64,000 bases of DNA from Forficula auricularia (lineage: Eukaryota > Arthropoda > Insecta > Dermaptera > Forficulidae): contig JALMQS010000088.1 in assembly GCA_024734495.1 (NCBI GenBank), forward strand, positions 372,001 to 436,000, given 5' to 3'. Positions 1 to 11,535 of this stretch are shown in pieces. Numbering within the stretch: position 1 is the stretch's first letter; each line of letters starts with the position of its first letter. The position numbers and the translations under genes were made by a program. The notes under the pieces are model-generated. The model ran no database searches. It was not told the DNA's origin and was given only the letters and a program-made list of their open reading frames with translations.

Positions 1-403
1 CCCAAAATGGGGGGAGGTCAAAAATGAAAATTCTAGCCCTCTTGACCAAACTATGTATACACAATTTAGTTAGTTTTTGCATTTCTCTGAGTGTCCACAG
101 ATGTACACAAAATTTGGTTGAGTTTGGTCAAAAGGGCTAGAATTTTCATTTTTGAACCTCCCCCATTTTGGGTGGTTAGTTTTTGCATTTCTAGCCTTTT
201 TGGGGCCCACAGAATATGTATATAAAATTGTGTTGAGTTTGGTCGAAAGTGCTAGAATTTTCATTTTTGACCCCACCCCCTCCTTTTTTTGTCTGATAAT
301 GTATAAAACACATTTAAAAAAAAATTATTTTATGTTCTTTTGAAAAATATATTCAGTTTTTTTCTAGATTTTTTCATTTTTTAGATCTTTATGCCCCACC
401 CTG
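1..403. mobile_element. Right part of a palindromic MITE (mariner-like TIR), cut by the window edge
   Basis: The right end reads CCCCACCCTG followed by TA, the inverse of the left end (CAGGGTGGGG) of the complete copy at 17220-17679. The inner arm (positions about 285-403) matches that copy's arm. Between the window edge and about 285 lie units of roughly 90 bp built on TTTTTGCATTTCTAG and GCTAGAATTTTCATTTTTGA. The short open frames on both strands here come from these units and are not genes. Confidence 0.75.
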
Positions 404-405
404 TA

Positions 406-847
406 TAAAGATATTGTCGAAGTTATAAAAAATTTGGTGTGACTTTACCAGACATTGTCCCCCCCCTCTTATTTATAATTTTTAAATGAATATAAAAGTA
501 AAAATGTAAGAAATATAATAAAAATGTTATTAGATAGTTAATAAAAAGCATTATTAAAGATAATCATCTTACTTGAGCTATTCCAGTTACTGATATTGGA
601 ACGCCTTGGCTAGTGTAGACTGTAGGACTTTCAACTTGTAATGTCATGGTATTTAGAGAAATTCTATAAGAAAAAATATATATATTGTCAGATTATTTTT
701 AAGAATAAGTTAACTTATTTTTAGGCCTATTCTATGTATAAGTATGTCGCTAACTTCTAACTTGATAAAGAAAATAAAAATATTGCTATTCTTTATTTAA
801 AATAAAATAAATCAAATGTTTATTTTTTTAATATTATTATATTGGTC
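406..847. other. AT-rich non-coding stretch
   Basis: No convincing open frame, terminal repeat or RNA motif was seen. Confidence 0.5.
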
Positions 848-988
848 AATGTCTGCAAAATTATTAGATAAAAATACTTGGTAGGTTTCACATTAATGTG
901 AAACCTACCAAATATTTTTATCTAATAATTTTAAAAAATGTTTCACCAAGTACCAACACCGAATTCCTTAAAAACTAATGTCTGCAAA
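848..988. mobile_element. Small palindromic element (GTAGGTTTCAC family) with 12-bp direct repeats
   Basis: A 76-bp near-perfect palindrome (857-932, one mismatch) is centred on CATTAATG and contains GGTAGGTTTCAC. It is followed on the right only by a tail of about 45 bp. The whole is flanked by perfect 12-bp direct repeats AATGTCTGCAAA at 848-859 and 977-988. Related palindromes are at 38109-38287 and 61104-61198, and the latter also has long direct repeats. Confidence 0.7.
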
Positions 989-1050
989 TACTGCCGATGC
1001 ATTTCTTGAGTAAGATAGAAGATTGCAACTACGAGTTTCTCCTTCTAGAT

Positions 1051-1300
1051 CAGGGGTGGGCAACTTTTTTTATAAAAGAGTGTGTCTTCTGCTGGAATTA
1101 TAAATTTTATTTATATCGAGACTATAGTTTCGAAGGCTTTGCCATCTCTTCATGTCTCTTGCAATTGATTCACAGGAATTAATGTATGAATCAATTGTAA
1201 TAGACTTATGAAGAAGCCCTCGAAACTATAGTTTCGTTATAAATAAAATTTATAATTCCAGCAGAAGACACACTCTTTTATTGTCTCCTTCAATAAAAGA
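1051..1300. mobile_element. Fold-back element with decayed hammerhead-like core, inserted next to a hAT-like end
   Basis: The sequence CAGGGGTGGGCAAC at 1051 resembles a hAT terminus. Directly after it is an inverted repeat (arms 1072-1130 and 1205-1281) containing GTGTCTTCTGCTGG, followed inward by GACTATAGTTTCGAAGG. The right arm has GACTTATGA, GAAGCCCTC, GAAAC, TATA and GTTTC (1203-1236), a decayed form of the hammerhead-like core that is better preserved at 35380-35420. The termini include TTGTCTCCTTCAA, shared with 35475-35481 and its surroundings. Confidence 0.65.
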
Positions 1301-2124
1301 TTATTACTCAATTATCTTTTGATTGAGGAGATGGAAGACGGCGAAATACTTCTTTATACGTATGGGACTAAAAGAGCCAAAAAGCACCGTATGTTTGAGC
1401 TCAAAAATGAAGAGGGACTGTATCAAAAATTGATACTCCCCATCTGCGCGAAGACAAGAAAAAGTTTAACGAAACGCTAATTTTGAAGGATTTGAAGTAA
1501 GAGATTCGTTTGCTGTAGGTATATTTCAGAACTGATGGAGGGTAGGCTGGCAAGATCGCCAAGTTAATAGAACTGATTGAACTTAATTAAATACTTTTTT
1601 TTCATGTGCCAATCTGGTATCCGAAAAACCATTGATCTGAATTTAATTGATTTAAAAAAATATAAATGTTCAAATTAAATTTCACTATTGATCTGAATGA
1701 AAGAACAAAATCCTTTGTTTACTTTGCATACGAATTACACAATGTTGCATAATATAGTTATTGAATTTATTAAAATTGTGTTCTTTTTGTGGTGTGTTTT
1801 CGTCAAAAAAAGTGATAGTTGCCAAGTAAGGGATGATTAGCCACTTCCTCCACGAAAATTTCATCATCCGCTTCGGAAAATGTAGGAGCCGTGGTACACT
1901 AGGTCTTCTCTCTACAAATAAACGTTAGCGACAGACGATTATATTCACCCTTTTCCTAAACGACTATTCCAGACGAACGATCGTCGTTAACGACTCTACC
2001 GGCAGTCGCTCGAAGGAAAAGAGCTCCATAAGAAATACAAAGAAATAGTGCTCAACGATTATCGTTGCACGATTATTGTTGAACGATTATCGTGATAGTC
2101 GCACAGAGCAAAAAGTACCTAAGA
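1301..2124. other. Non-coding stretch
   Basis: There is no supportable gene. Positions 1920-2100 repeat short ACGATTATCGT-like words and may be a decayed tandem repeat. Confidence 0.4.
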
Positions 2125-2395
2125 CGATTTTTCCATGTTTTCAGCATTTGTTACCATTAATAGTCAAAACATCAAAAATGGAATGTAATAAGGTTATTTC
2201 TCCAGTATTATATGAGAATCGATCGCTACTTTTGATCTTAAGTCAATTCCTCACGTCTTCAACAAGGGTTATCAATATTAATCGAATCGTCGAAAATGCA
2301 ATGCAGAATAGTTATTCCTCAAGTATTAGATAAGAATTGGTGGCTATTCTTGATTTTAAGTCGATTCCTCCAAATTTTCAGCAAAGGTAACGGAT
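2125..2395 (+). repeat. Dispersed repeat R1, copy 1
   Basis: It matches 30070-30262 over most of its length, sharing TTACCATTAAT, AAAATGGAATGTAA, TATTAGAT and TCTTCAGCAAAGG. It is internally duplicated with a period near 115 bp. The open frame across it is broken in the other copy and is not a gene. Confidence 0.6.
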
Positions 2396-3024
2396 ACGAT
2401 AACAACGCAGTTGCTATGATTATTTATAAAATTTCCTCCCAAATTTAGCATTTCACACAGAGAAGCCTATCCATTATTACTTAAACAAAGTTAAATAAGC
2501 TATATAAAACAGACCAAATAAATAAATTTTAAAGAATTTAAAAAAGAACTTTAAAATATAAATTACCTAAAATTTATATAACCTTTTTTTGATGTCCTCA
2601 AGGCCGGTTTTTAACCTTCGTGGCTCTATGGGCAAATTAAAGAGGTGCCCCCCCCCCCCCCACCACACCCATTAATCTTTGCCAGTTTTGGTTCGGGAGG
2701 GGTTTCTCCCTTAACTCCACCTTAGTTTGGTGAGTCTTTCCACTATCCACCACCTATGGACCCGCCGTGTCCCGGACTAGCAACCGGCAACCGTAAAAAC
2801 TGTATACCTAGCAGTTATAATCTACTGCAATATTAGACTTTGGTTTTCTGAGTTTCAACCTCTTATAGGCGTTTAATTTTTTTTCTACCTCAATTTTGTC
2901 ATCTGGTAATTAACTTGTTTGATAACAATCTTGTCTATTCTCTTGGGTCCCCTTTAAGCCCCAAAACCCTTGTGCCCCTGGGCATGTGCCCATTTTGCCC
3001 AGTTATAGAATCAGGCCTGCCTTA
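2396..3024. other. Non-coding stretch with a poly-C tract
   Basis: A run of about 14 C lies at 2646-2660. Phrases such as GGGCCCC/GGGCAAA echo repeats at 23820 and 43580, so this is probably a decayed transposon. No gene was seen. Confidence 0.4.
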
Positions 3025-3444
3025 AGGTATTTAAATTGGATATTAAATTTGATCAAAATTGGTTTAATCATTTTCAAGATATTTAGAAAAAACTAAAAAA
3101 ATACTAAAGTTTGCCGGCAGGTATGTACTAAAAATTAATCAGCGCTTCATTTTATTAAAGTAATGGTAGGTTTACAATTTCATTTAATCCGTTTAACGGT
3201 GAGGGAAAAAAATCGTCGATGGAAAAAAAGAATAACATCAATTCATCCCCACGGAGTAAATGAAAAAATCGCACTTTTTGGCCTCTGGACGAGAGTCTGT
3301 AATTTTTGGGAAAACCCGTGACGTGATAAAATTCAACCTGATTGAATACTATTATTTGTGACTTTGGTTGAGACCATGGGTTCCGTAGTGCGCTAGGCGT
3401 AAGACCGGTCATAATACTTTATCTGCTTAGCATGGATAAAGTAA
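3025..3444 (-). repeat. Dispersed repeat family B, copy 1
   Basis: This is the reverse complement of 13307-13897, sharing CATGGGTTCCGTAG, AATCAGCGCT, ATGAAAAAATCG and TTGGTTGAGACC. It ends in a hairpin-like terminus around TTTATCTGCTTAGCATGGATAAAG. A third copy is at 30263-30815. The 85-codon frame on the minus strand lies wholly inside the repeat. Confidence 0.7.
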
Positions 3445-4283
3445 AAAAAATTATGGAGGATTACAATACTCCACCATACCACTATAGTAAAGTAAAATAA
3501 TAAAAAGTTATTTTCAAATTCAATCATTTGTTAATATAATTATTCAAATTATAAAATATAAATAATTAACTAATGCATCAGATTACTATCTTTTCCCCCT
3601 TTGGGCGTACTCTAAAATTATTAGTATTTAACGATGAAGTATTATGTAGAAAATATCTTTTTCTAAGCTTAAAGAATAACAAAAATATTAAAATAAATGG
3701 TTTAGAATTAGTGATGACTCAATTCGCTTAAAAAATAGATCTGTTTATTATAATAATTAAATAAATATATTAGGATAAAAATGCTGAATTTGATTCTATT
3801 ACCTTTGAACACATTGTATAGTGGGCCAAACAAAGGCCCGACCTCCAGGTACTAAAAGTGGTTTATTATAACAGCAACCTGAAGAATAAGAAGGAAGAAA
3901 TTAGTTAACATCTTTGATGTTTACAGTAGGTTGACAGGATAATTAAGAATGTTAAGTGGCCTTCTATTAGAATATTAGAAAAGTAAATAAATATTTAACG
4001 TTACCTGACACAACAAGCGCTTCGTTGGGTCCGCATGTTACAAATCCCCAAGTCATTTTCTAATTTATAGATTTATAAAAGGGGAAATAAAAAATGAAAT
4101 AAGAATATGTCTATGGAGACGCAAAATTAGACGTCTAAATTATATCTGCAAAATAAAATACTTGCTATTTTATCGATAGGATAATACTTCCAAATTCCAA
4201 AAAGAGATGGCAAACGAAAACGCGCCTTACTTGAATTGTATTAAAGTTGTACTTCTGGTCACGCAGATTTTTTGGGTCTCGAG
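3445..4283. other. AT-rich non-coding stretch
   Basis: No gene, terminal repeat or RNA motif could be supported. Confidence 0.4.
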
Positions 4284-4460
4284 ATAAAAAAAAACTAAAA
4301 AACACGCTAATGCACTAAAAAGTACATAATAATGTAATAATCAAAAAGTGTGGAGCGCAGAATCATGTAGTTTTAATTAATTTCGACAAAGTGTCCCACT
4401 CTTTTGGATTATTACATTATTATGTACTTTTTAGTTCATTACCGTGTTTTTTTATTTTTT
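4284..4460. mobile_element. Palindromic MITE-like element, copy 1
   Basis: An inverted repeat with arms of about 55 bp (4284-4342 and 4408-4460) contains AAAAAACACGC and AAAAAGTACATAATAATG. The centre holds ATCATGTAGTTTTAATTAA. The same structure recurs at 32208-32370. Both copies are followed by the same host sequence (TTACTTTTTA, then GAATTTAACAGAATGAAAT). Confidence 0.7.
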
Positions 4461-4559
4461 TAAACTATAATTTATTTTTTTACTTTTTAGTCTTAATTAT
4501 TTTTACAGTGAAAAGTTTGAGAAATTTAACAGAATGAAATATTTTTATTTTTATACTAA

Positions 4560-4960
4560 CTAAGAAGCTCGCCCCCTGGACCCCAACCCCTTCCACCTCA
4601 GCACCCTTCCCCCATTCCACCCCCACCCCTACCCCGGGCTCCCTGCACCCCACCCCCGCATCCAGTTTTTGCATTTCTAGCTCCCAAGAGGCCCACAGAT
4701 ATTCTATATTATATATAAAATTTGTTTGAGTTTGGTCCAAGGGCAAGAATTTTCATTTTTGATCCCCCCCCTTTTGGGTGGTTAGTTTTTACTATTTCTA
4801 GCCTTCTAGTGACCCACAGATTACGTATACAAAAATTAGTTGAGTGTCGTCCAAGGGCAAGAAAGATACGAAGCCTTTTGTGTTTTAGACCACAAAATCA
4901 AAAATCCCCCATTTTTCAGTTCAGGGGTCAAATTTCAAAAAAATAAAAAATATTCCCGAG
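4560..4960. repeat. Minisatellite-like repeat with the same about 90-bp unit as 1-285
   Basis: Two to three units carry TTTTTGCATTTCTAG, GCCCACAGAT, TTTGGTCCAAGGGC and GAATTTTCATTTTTGATC. The same unit occurs near 1-285, 11300-11450, 13900-14110 and 17390-17520. A C-rich tract is at 4570-4660. Confidence 0.65.
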
Positions 4961-6181
4961 ATTTAGCATTAATAAACCTATGTACCAAATTTGAATGCTA
5001 AAACTGAAAAACTCGAGGATATAGAGCACTTTAAAAATTTCAAAAATTTACCCCAAAATGACTATATCTCCCTTTCGGGGACAAATAGAGCAAAATACTC
5101 ATATATTTTTTTTTGTATTTCACCTTTCTAAACTAAACCCATATAGATTTCTTTTCTGGTTTAAGAGATCTTGAAAAACTCTGAAAACACATTTTGGAAC
5201 CCTTCCTCCTTTGAGTTCGAATTTCAAAAATTCCCTTCTTAGCACACCCATAAATCATTGAAAGAATATACACTCCAAATTTCATCTTTCTAGGTTAAGC
5301 CATTTAGGCTGTTGATAGATGAATAAATGAATGAAACATCACCTACTATTTTTGTATATATTAAGATAATTTCATTTTAATTATTTTTATAGAGAAATGT
5401 TTGCCGAATTTAACAGAACAAAAGTCACATTGATAGATACATTAATTCATAAATACATTCAGGTGAAACTAATAAAAGAGTGTTAAAAATGAAAAAATTG
5501 GAACACCTTAATAACACCTCTCTACATAGACGGCGGGTCCGGGGGGGGGGGGCGTTAACCCCTTACATATGGACCATAATATGTCGATTGATTTTTTATA
5601 ATGAAGTCTTTTCTTTAAAAAAATCTAAAATCTATTAAATATTAATTTTTGGTTCAGTAGTTTATAACTATTTAAATGTATTTATTTCTTTAATATTTAA
5701 ATGTATTATTCTATATCTATCAATCTATCTATACTTATTATAATCGGCTTGCGCGACGACGCCGACGTGATTTTTTTTAATTTTAAAAATCCACTAATAA
5801 ATAGTTTATTACAAATACAATTTATTAAAATTAGGAAATTTAAATTAATATTTTAAAACCCATTGTGGAGTCGAGGGGCATAGCGCTTTGGCCATCAAGA
5901 TGTCCGCCGCAGGCGGCTTGTAGCTTGTTATTATATTATATAAATGTTATGTAATATAATATGTAAAAATATATTCATCTTGTTATAGTTTTTCAGTTCT
6001 ACTTTGTTGTTACATTTTTTTGAGCCACCATGAAAAATACAAACTCCGGCGCCTATGCTCTCTGTATGTTTGTCTGTCCCCTTTGTTATGAAGTTTTTAA
6101 ACTACCTATTAAAGCTACGAACTTAAAATTTAGATTAGTTGAATAAAAGATTTCACTGTCGATGGTAAGAGAATTGTTTTT
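4961..6181. other. Non-coding stretch
   Basis: It holds a G-run (5540-5550) and a GC-rich patch near 5745-5770 (CTTGCGCGACGACGCCGACG), with a second near 5870-5925. These could be a decayed SINE or Helitron fragment; I could not assign them. Confidence 0.35.
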
Positions 6182-6250
6182 ATTTTAGGTTAAAAATAAA
6201 ATGAGAGATGGAGTCTTCTGTTTTTTAAATAAAATAATTTTAATTATTTC

Positions 6251-6293
6251 TAGAGACTATAGTTTCGAAGGCATTGCCTTCATCATCAGTCTA
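6251..6293 (-). ncRNA. Hammerhead-ribozyme-like motif (left arm)
   Basis: Read on the minus strand: TAGA, CTGATGA, one extra T, stem GAAGGC/GCCTTC with loop AAT, GAAAC, TATA, GTC, TCTA. Helix I is TAGA/TCTA. Helix III is the 2-bp AC/GT with a TATA loop. The predicted cleavage is after GTC. It mirrors the right-arm copy exactly. Hammerheads with very short stem III are known from Penelope-like retroelements. The extra base between CTGATGA and stem II is non-canonical. Confidence 0.6.
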
Positions 6294-6449
6294 TCACAAA
6301 TATTTCAGTATTTAGTTACATTCAAATTAATATTTATACATTGAAAATTTTGATCAAACAAAACAAACAAACAAAAAACATTATATTTTTCAAAATTTTC
6401 AATGTATAAATCTTAATTTGAATGTAACTAAATACTGAAATATTTGGGA

Positions 6450-6492
6450 TAGACTGATGATGAAGGCAATGCCTTCGAAACTATAGTCTCTA
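6450..6492 (+). ncRNA. Hammerhead-ribozyme-like motif (right arm)
   Basis: CTGATGA is at 6454-6460, an extra T at 6461, stem II GAAGGC (6462-6467) with GCCTTC (6471-6476), GAAA at 6477-6480, helix III AC/GT with loop TATA, and GTC at 6486-6488. Helix I pairs TAGA (6450-6453) with TCTA (6489-6492). All invariant core bases of a type I hammerhead are present apart from the one-base insertion. Confidence 0.62.
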
Positions 6493-6979
6493 GAAATAAT
6501 TAAAAATTATTTTATTTAAAAACAGAAGACTCCATCTCTCATTTTATTTTTTAACCTAAAATTGAAATTTAGAGTTTGATTCTTAGTACAATCGTCGAAG
6601 TGGATAAAAAATCTTAAAAAGAAACGAGAATTTTAATTACGGAATTTATTTTGAATAAAGTATCATCTTACCTGTTGAAAGAAATTTATATGATAAAGCA
6701 AATAAAATGATCAAAAATTCATTATGTAAATGGAAATTCGTCCCTTGCTAGGGATCATATTTTTTAAAGAATAAAATAATTAATATCTCGGAAAACATAT
6801 TTTTTACTTTCATGTAACAGCTGACAATTTTTATTTTGAACAATAGACATACATACTAAATAGCTAAGAACACTTGCATTGTTAGGACCGCATTCGCACA
6901 CATACAAGGAGAGAGATTTTTGAATTCCTTAAAACTTCCATCTCATTGCGTCGCAGAACCTCTCGTGATTATGGTAGAC

Positions 6980-8048
6980 AAAAAGAATTATGAATGAGAG
7001 AGAAATCGATCTTATTTTAACATTTTCATCTATCTAAAGGTTCACAGTATCATTCTAATATAAGAAAATAGGATTTTAATTAAGAATTTTGTAGTTTAAA
7101 TGAAATTGTATGAAAAGATTCAATTTCTTCTAGCCGGGAGCGAATCAACTAGAAAAAACTTTCATTTTTTTCTCATAAGATATTTATTCAAATCTATTGA
7201 AATTTCATCGCAGATGTGTTTTATTTTAATTTATATTGTATATCAAATAATTATTATTAGTATAAATTTGCATTTTAAAGTTTAGTTTATTTGAAGACTA
7301 ATTTGAAATAACGCTAATAACTGCGCTGAAATTTTTTTATAAAATATGAAATTAATAAAAATGATAAAACAATTAATTATTAATAATTTAATTCAATTTT
7401 GAACGAAATCAATTAAGTAATTTTTGAGAAAATCGTCAAAAACTCCGAAAACCGTCTATGTTTTAGAAACATTTTAAAATTCACCTCCATGTCACAAGAC
7501 AATGTTTCGTTTCATATGACTTTTTAAACTTTTTTTCAAAGGCATTCGTGCTTTCAAAAAACGTCGTTTTTTGACGGTTCAGGTAGTTTTTGACGATTTT
7601 CTCAAAAAGTACTGAATCGATTTCTTTCAAAATTCAATTAAATTATTAATAATTAATTGTTTTATAATAACTATTAATTACATATTTTTAAAAAATTATT
7701 TCAAACGATTTATTAGCGTTTTTTCAAGTAAGGGTTCAAATAAACTACCCTTTAAAATGCAAATTTCCTAATAATAATTATTTGATATAAAAGATAAATG
7801 AAAATAACACATAGATATGAAATTTCACTAGATTTGAATAATTATCTAATGAGAAAAAAAATAAAACTTGTTGGCATTTCTAGTTGATTCGCTCCCGGAG
7901 AGAAGAAATTGAATTTGTTCATACAATTTCTTTTAAACTACAAAATTCTTAATCAAAATGCTATTTTCTTATAATAAAAAGTTACTATGAACCTCAAGAT
8001 AGATTAAATTGGTAAAATAAGATCGATTTCTTTGTCATTTATAATTCT
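6980..8048. mobile_element. About 1-kb fold-back element, family C copy 1
   Basis: Arms of about 500 bp are nearly complementary around a centre near 7514. Each arm carries ATTCAATTTCTTCT, GGGAGCGAATCAACTAG, TCATAAGATATTTATTCA and AACGCTAATAA in the same order. Copies occur inside 24807-28757 and at 52225-53245. No transposase remnant was seen, so it is probably non-autonomous. Confidence 0.75.
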
Positions 8049-8712
8049 ATTGGTCTGTTATATCGAGATTTTGGTTGGGACGTCTCTTGACTTTAGGAAC
8101 ACATTATTTTTTTGGATTCACCAAGTCTATTCACTTTACCCTATTGAATATCTTTTAACATATTAAAATTTAATACATTTGAATGTACGATTATATAATA
8201 TAATAAATAAATAAATAAAATAATTTAAATATACGATTAATATCATCAACAGCAATGAGCCTGGCGTCCACTTGAAGCGTCAAAAGTCAGTGCATAACTG
8301 TTAAATGATTATTTTATTAAAGCCAAAGATCGACAACTGTCTTTAAAAGCTCACTTATTAATATTATTTCTTTAATAACAAATTACAGATTTTTATCTTG
8401 GGCCACTAAACCTTTGAAAACTAACCCTTTCTCAATTGTTAAAAAATTCCATTGAACCAGGAGAATCAGTTCACGAGAGTCTCTCTTAGGGCCGGTTTTA
8501 TGTCGCAAAGTAAATGCTTTTTACCACTAACACAGGGTAAATGGAAAATGGAGGGACTGGGATGGCCAATCAGATAACTGATAAATAATTTAATGTGAAA
8601 TACATAAGTGATGCCTCGTATTAATGGAGTTTCGATTTTTCTAGGGGGGTAATGAGTTTTTTAAAGAGGCCACGGCCCCCCTTGCACCCCCCTTAACTAC
8701 ACCCATGCTAGA
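8049..8712. other. Non-coding stretch with a fragment of the large fold-back element
   Basis: Positions 8180-8260 share TATATTTAAAT/TACGATTATATAATATAA words with the ends of the 24807-28757 element. A G-run lies near 8644. No gene. Confidence 0.4.
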
Positions 8713-9283
8713 GCCTAGATCAGGCTTGTCCAACCCGCGGCCCAAGACGACTATCAATGTGGCCCGACAAAAATCGCAAACTTACAAACTTTATAAGATT
8801 GCGACTAAAAATCCCAGTGATATTACTAAAAATACAATATTTTTAACTTGCTATTAATTTATGAGTAATTAAATTTTGAATTTAACATGCTATTTTGCAA
8901 TGAGATATTCATAAAGTGATTCTTAAATAATTTTATTTATTCAAGCATCTATTTTCAAGTATGAAGCACAAGAATGAAGATAGATCTAAAATATTTGAAG
9001 AGCATTTTGAGAATTCATTGAAAGTTCTTTTGATCCAAATATCGACGGATTAATGTCCCAAAAACAATGACCAACTTCCCACTATAATTTTATGTTGCTG
9101 ACTTGTCTCTTTTAAAGTAACAATTCTTAATTTCTTAAGTATATTAAGTACATATTCTACGTTTTTTTCTCATCAGCTATTATTAGCGTTAGTGTATTTT
9201 ACTCGTATATGTGGTCCAAAATAGCTCATATTCTTCCAATGTGACCCAGGGAAGCCAAAATGTTGGATACCTCTGGTCTAGAC
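8713..9283. mobile_element. Non-autonomous hAT element (8721-9275)
   Basis: The left end CAGGCTTGTCCAACCCGCGG and right end GTTGGATACCTCTG form imperfect terminal inverted repeats of hAT type. They are flanked by 8-bp candidate target duplications GCCTAGAT (8713-8720) and GTCTAGAC (9276-9283), with two mismatches. No transposase frame remains. Near-end GCGGCCC/GTGGCCC blocks are typical of such elements. Confidence 0.75.
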
Positions 9284-10805
9284 ATCATAAAGTGCTGATA
9301 AAAAACTATCTCGCGTACTCCACTGAGTTTGAAATCCTATTCAATATATTATCTTATAATTTTTATTTTGAAAACCCAATTGGGCGCTAACCAACTACAA
9401 GAAATAAGTCAACTCAAATTTTGCAACCATTTGAAATAAAAATCTGCAAAAGAAGCTTAGCTTAATACTATAAGTATGATTTTTGTTTTTATTGCTATGA
9501 CAAATGAAAAATCTACGAAACCTTAGGAATCTCCCTCAAGTTTGTCATATTTTTAAAAACATTCTTTATTTCATTTTTGAAGTGCAACTTTTTTTAATAC
9601 AGTTTGATTCTAATTTTTGCTCAAATATTAAATTATTGTTAGCTCTTGATCACCGGCGGCTCCCACGATATGAATCAAACTATGGTAGGGTTAATTCTTA
9701 GAAAGAGAACGTCTGTGAACTGCGTGTTCTCTCCTTACAAGAGTATACTAATTTCCAAAGTGGTTTTCAAAAAATATCTATGATAGCTGTGAGAAGTCTC
9801 GCTCTCGGTCGGATATGGTCTCAACCAAGGACATGTATTATATTGATTATGTCCAAAAGAAACAAATAAACGAGGGGCATTTTCTATTCATAACTGAAAT
9901 TTTTGAAGTGAAACTTCTTTAGCGACGTATCTCTTTGAATTTTTTAGTTACACTAAAGGGGAAATGATTCATTAGAGGGGAAATAAGAGACAAGATCTGA
10001 TTTTATATTAATTTAAATTTCCAAATTTTATAAAATTTTATTTGTCATAAACAATTATTATTGGGTTTTAAAATAATAAATTCAATAAATTTATTGAACC
10101 AATTGTATTACATTGAATTTGAGGCTTCGAGTTCGGAGATTACTTCTCCAATATCGACTGTCCTTGGTGATCTTTTTGAGCTTGCGATAATCTTTTTAGT
10201 CCTTTTTTTTCAATAAGAGAAAAAAATTAATTAAATAAAAAACCTCTTTGCCATCTTGATCCTCTCAGGATCTCCAAATCCTCCAAAATAATAATTTAAA
10301 TTTTCTAATTTTAATAAATATTATTTGTCCTGAACTATTTTTTAAAATTAAAGTTTCACTTCACCCGTGAGTTTATGTGGATGAGGCTCACACATTTTTT
10401 TTTCAAATTTCGAGTACTTACCGACTCTTTATCTCAAAAACGAATCAATATATATAAATACATAGTATACTATATGGAATTTCATTTTTAGATCTTTCGA
10501 ATTGAGATTAGAATCGATTAGATTTTGGTTGAAATAGAACTTGACCTTCAGTCTTGAAGTTTTTCTAGAAATATAATTACTTAATCTCTCTTAAAATATT
10601 ATTTTGAAGATTTTAACTAAATAAGGTTTTTTTTTGTAGGACTTTCAAATCTTGCTTTTGATTAATTTTTTCAATCAAATTTTTTTTAACTCTTTTTAAG
10701 AATTTTTGAAATCTAACGAAATTCGCGAATCAAGTAGATACTTTTAAAAATGTTATGATAGAGTGACATCAAACTTGGTCAAAATCATTATATTCAAGAC
10801 ATAGA
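9284..10805. other. AT-rich non-coding stretch
   Basis: There is no gene or recognisable terminal repeat. The longest open frame (65 codons near 9504) has no features of a real protein. Confidence 0.45.
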
Positions 10806-10945
10806 TTTATCCCCATGACTTCTTTGTGGTTTCTCTCTCTCCCTGCCTCCAACTGCCCGGCCTCTATTCTTTAATCCTTGAAGACCCGGGTGGCCAGGCC
10901 CCTTCAACACCACCCTTTCGAAAATTTTACTTGATCTTCTTTTTT
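10806..10945 (+). pseudogene. Fragment of non-LTR retrotransposon reverse transcriptase C-terminus
   Basis: In one frame it reads FIPMTSLW, then LPASNCPAS, and after a frameshift SLKTRV. This is the degenerate counterpart of 58305-58430, where FIPMTS, NSPPASIFPDTYNLQSFK and VYKHL are clearer. Such motifs (F-P-x-T-S-x-x-W-N-x-L-P, then Y-x-L-x-x-F-K-x-x-V) mark the C-terminus of many LINE-type ORF2 proteins. A family A repeat interrupts it at about 10946, and its 3' UTR appears to resume near 11552 (GGTAATGCAAAGGTCT, compare 58452). Confidence 0.65.
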
Positions 10946-11535
10946 ACTTTACCATATAGAGTATGGTCAAGTATTGTAATCGTGCATGGAAAAAAGTGTT
11001 TGTTTTTTTGTTTCTTTTTTTCGAAATATCTCAAAAACGGCTGAAACTATTTTGATTAAAAAAATTGAGCGAAACCATGGCATTTCGTTCTACAAAAAAG
11101 CCTTAATAAGTAAACATCAAAAAATTATATTTTTCGAGGTAATAACTGTTTTGTCAAAATGTCTTTTAGTCTGATTGTTAGTCTGTGCGTTATCAAATTT
11201 TTGTGGACTAGCTAGCTCAAAAACTAATGTGAATATCAAAACCAAATTTCACACGTAGTTTTGGTGCATTGAGATTAAGAGCTCATCAGATTTTGGTGGA
11301 TATCGAGCCAAAATTAAAGGGGGCGGAGGGGGGGGGGTTAAAAATTAAAAATCTAGGCCATTTGAGTAAACTCAACCAAATTTTATATACATAATCAGTG
11401 GACCCCCAGAAGTCTAAAATTGCAAAAACTAACAACCCTACATGATTATAAATAATTTTATTAAATATTAAATATATGTTAGGGGCCAGGTTGTATGGTA
11501 AAGTCAAATGGATCTCCACATCAGAACGTGTGAGT
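10946..11535. mobile_element. Family A repeat, inserted in a LINE remnant
   Basis: It starts ACTTTACCATAT...GTATGGTCAAG and ends with GTTGTATGGTAAAGTC and ACATCAGAACGTGTG. Internally it carries TTTTTGAGATATTTC-type words (inverted), GCATTTCG, ATCTAATCAGCTCTTAA-like text (inverted), a G-run at 11325-11337, and two units of the about 90-bp minisatellite. Relatives: 13205-14462, 38288-39670, 40780-41140, 55515-55915. Confidence 0.65.

Larger units (their letters stand above)
6182..6562. mobile_element. Fold-back element carrying a hammerhead-like core in both arms
   Basis: This is a nearly perfect inverted repeat with arms 6182-6355 and 6387-6562 and a spacer of about 30 bp. From outside to inside each arm has AGATGGAGTCTTCTG, an AT-rich stretch, the ribozyme-like core, then AATATTTCAGTATTTAG. 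The core is on the minus strand in the left arm and on the plus strand in the right arm, so it always points outward. No TA or 8-bp target duplication was seen, and no protein is encoded. Confidence 0.8.
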
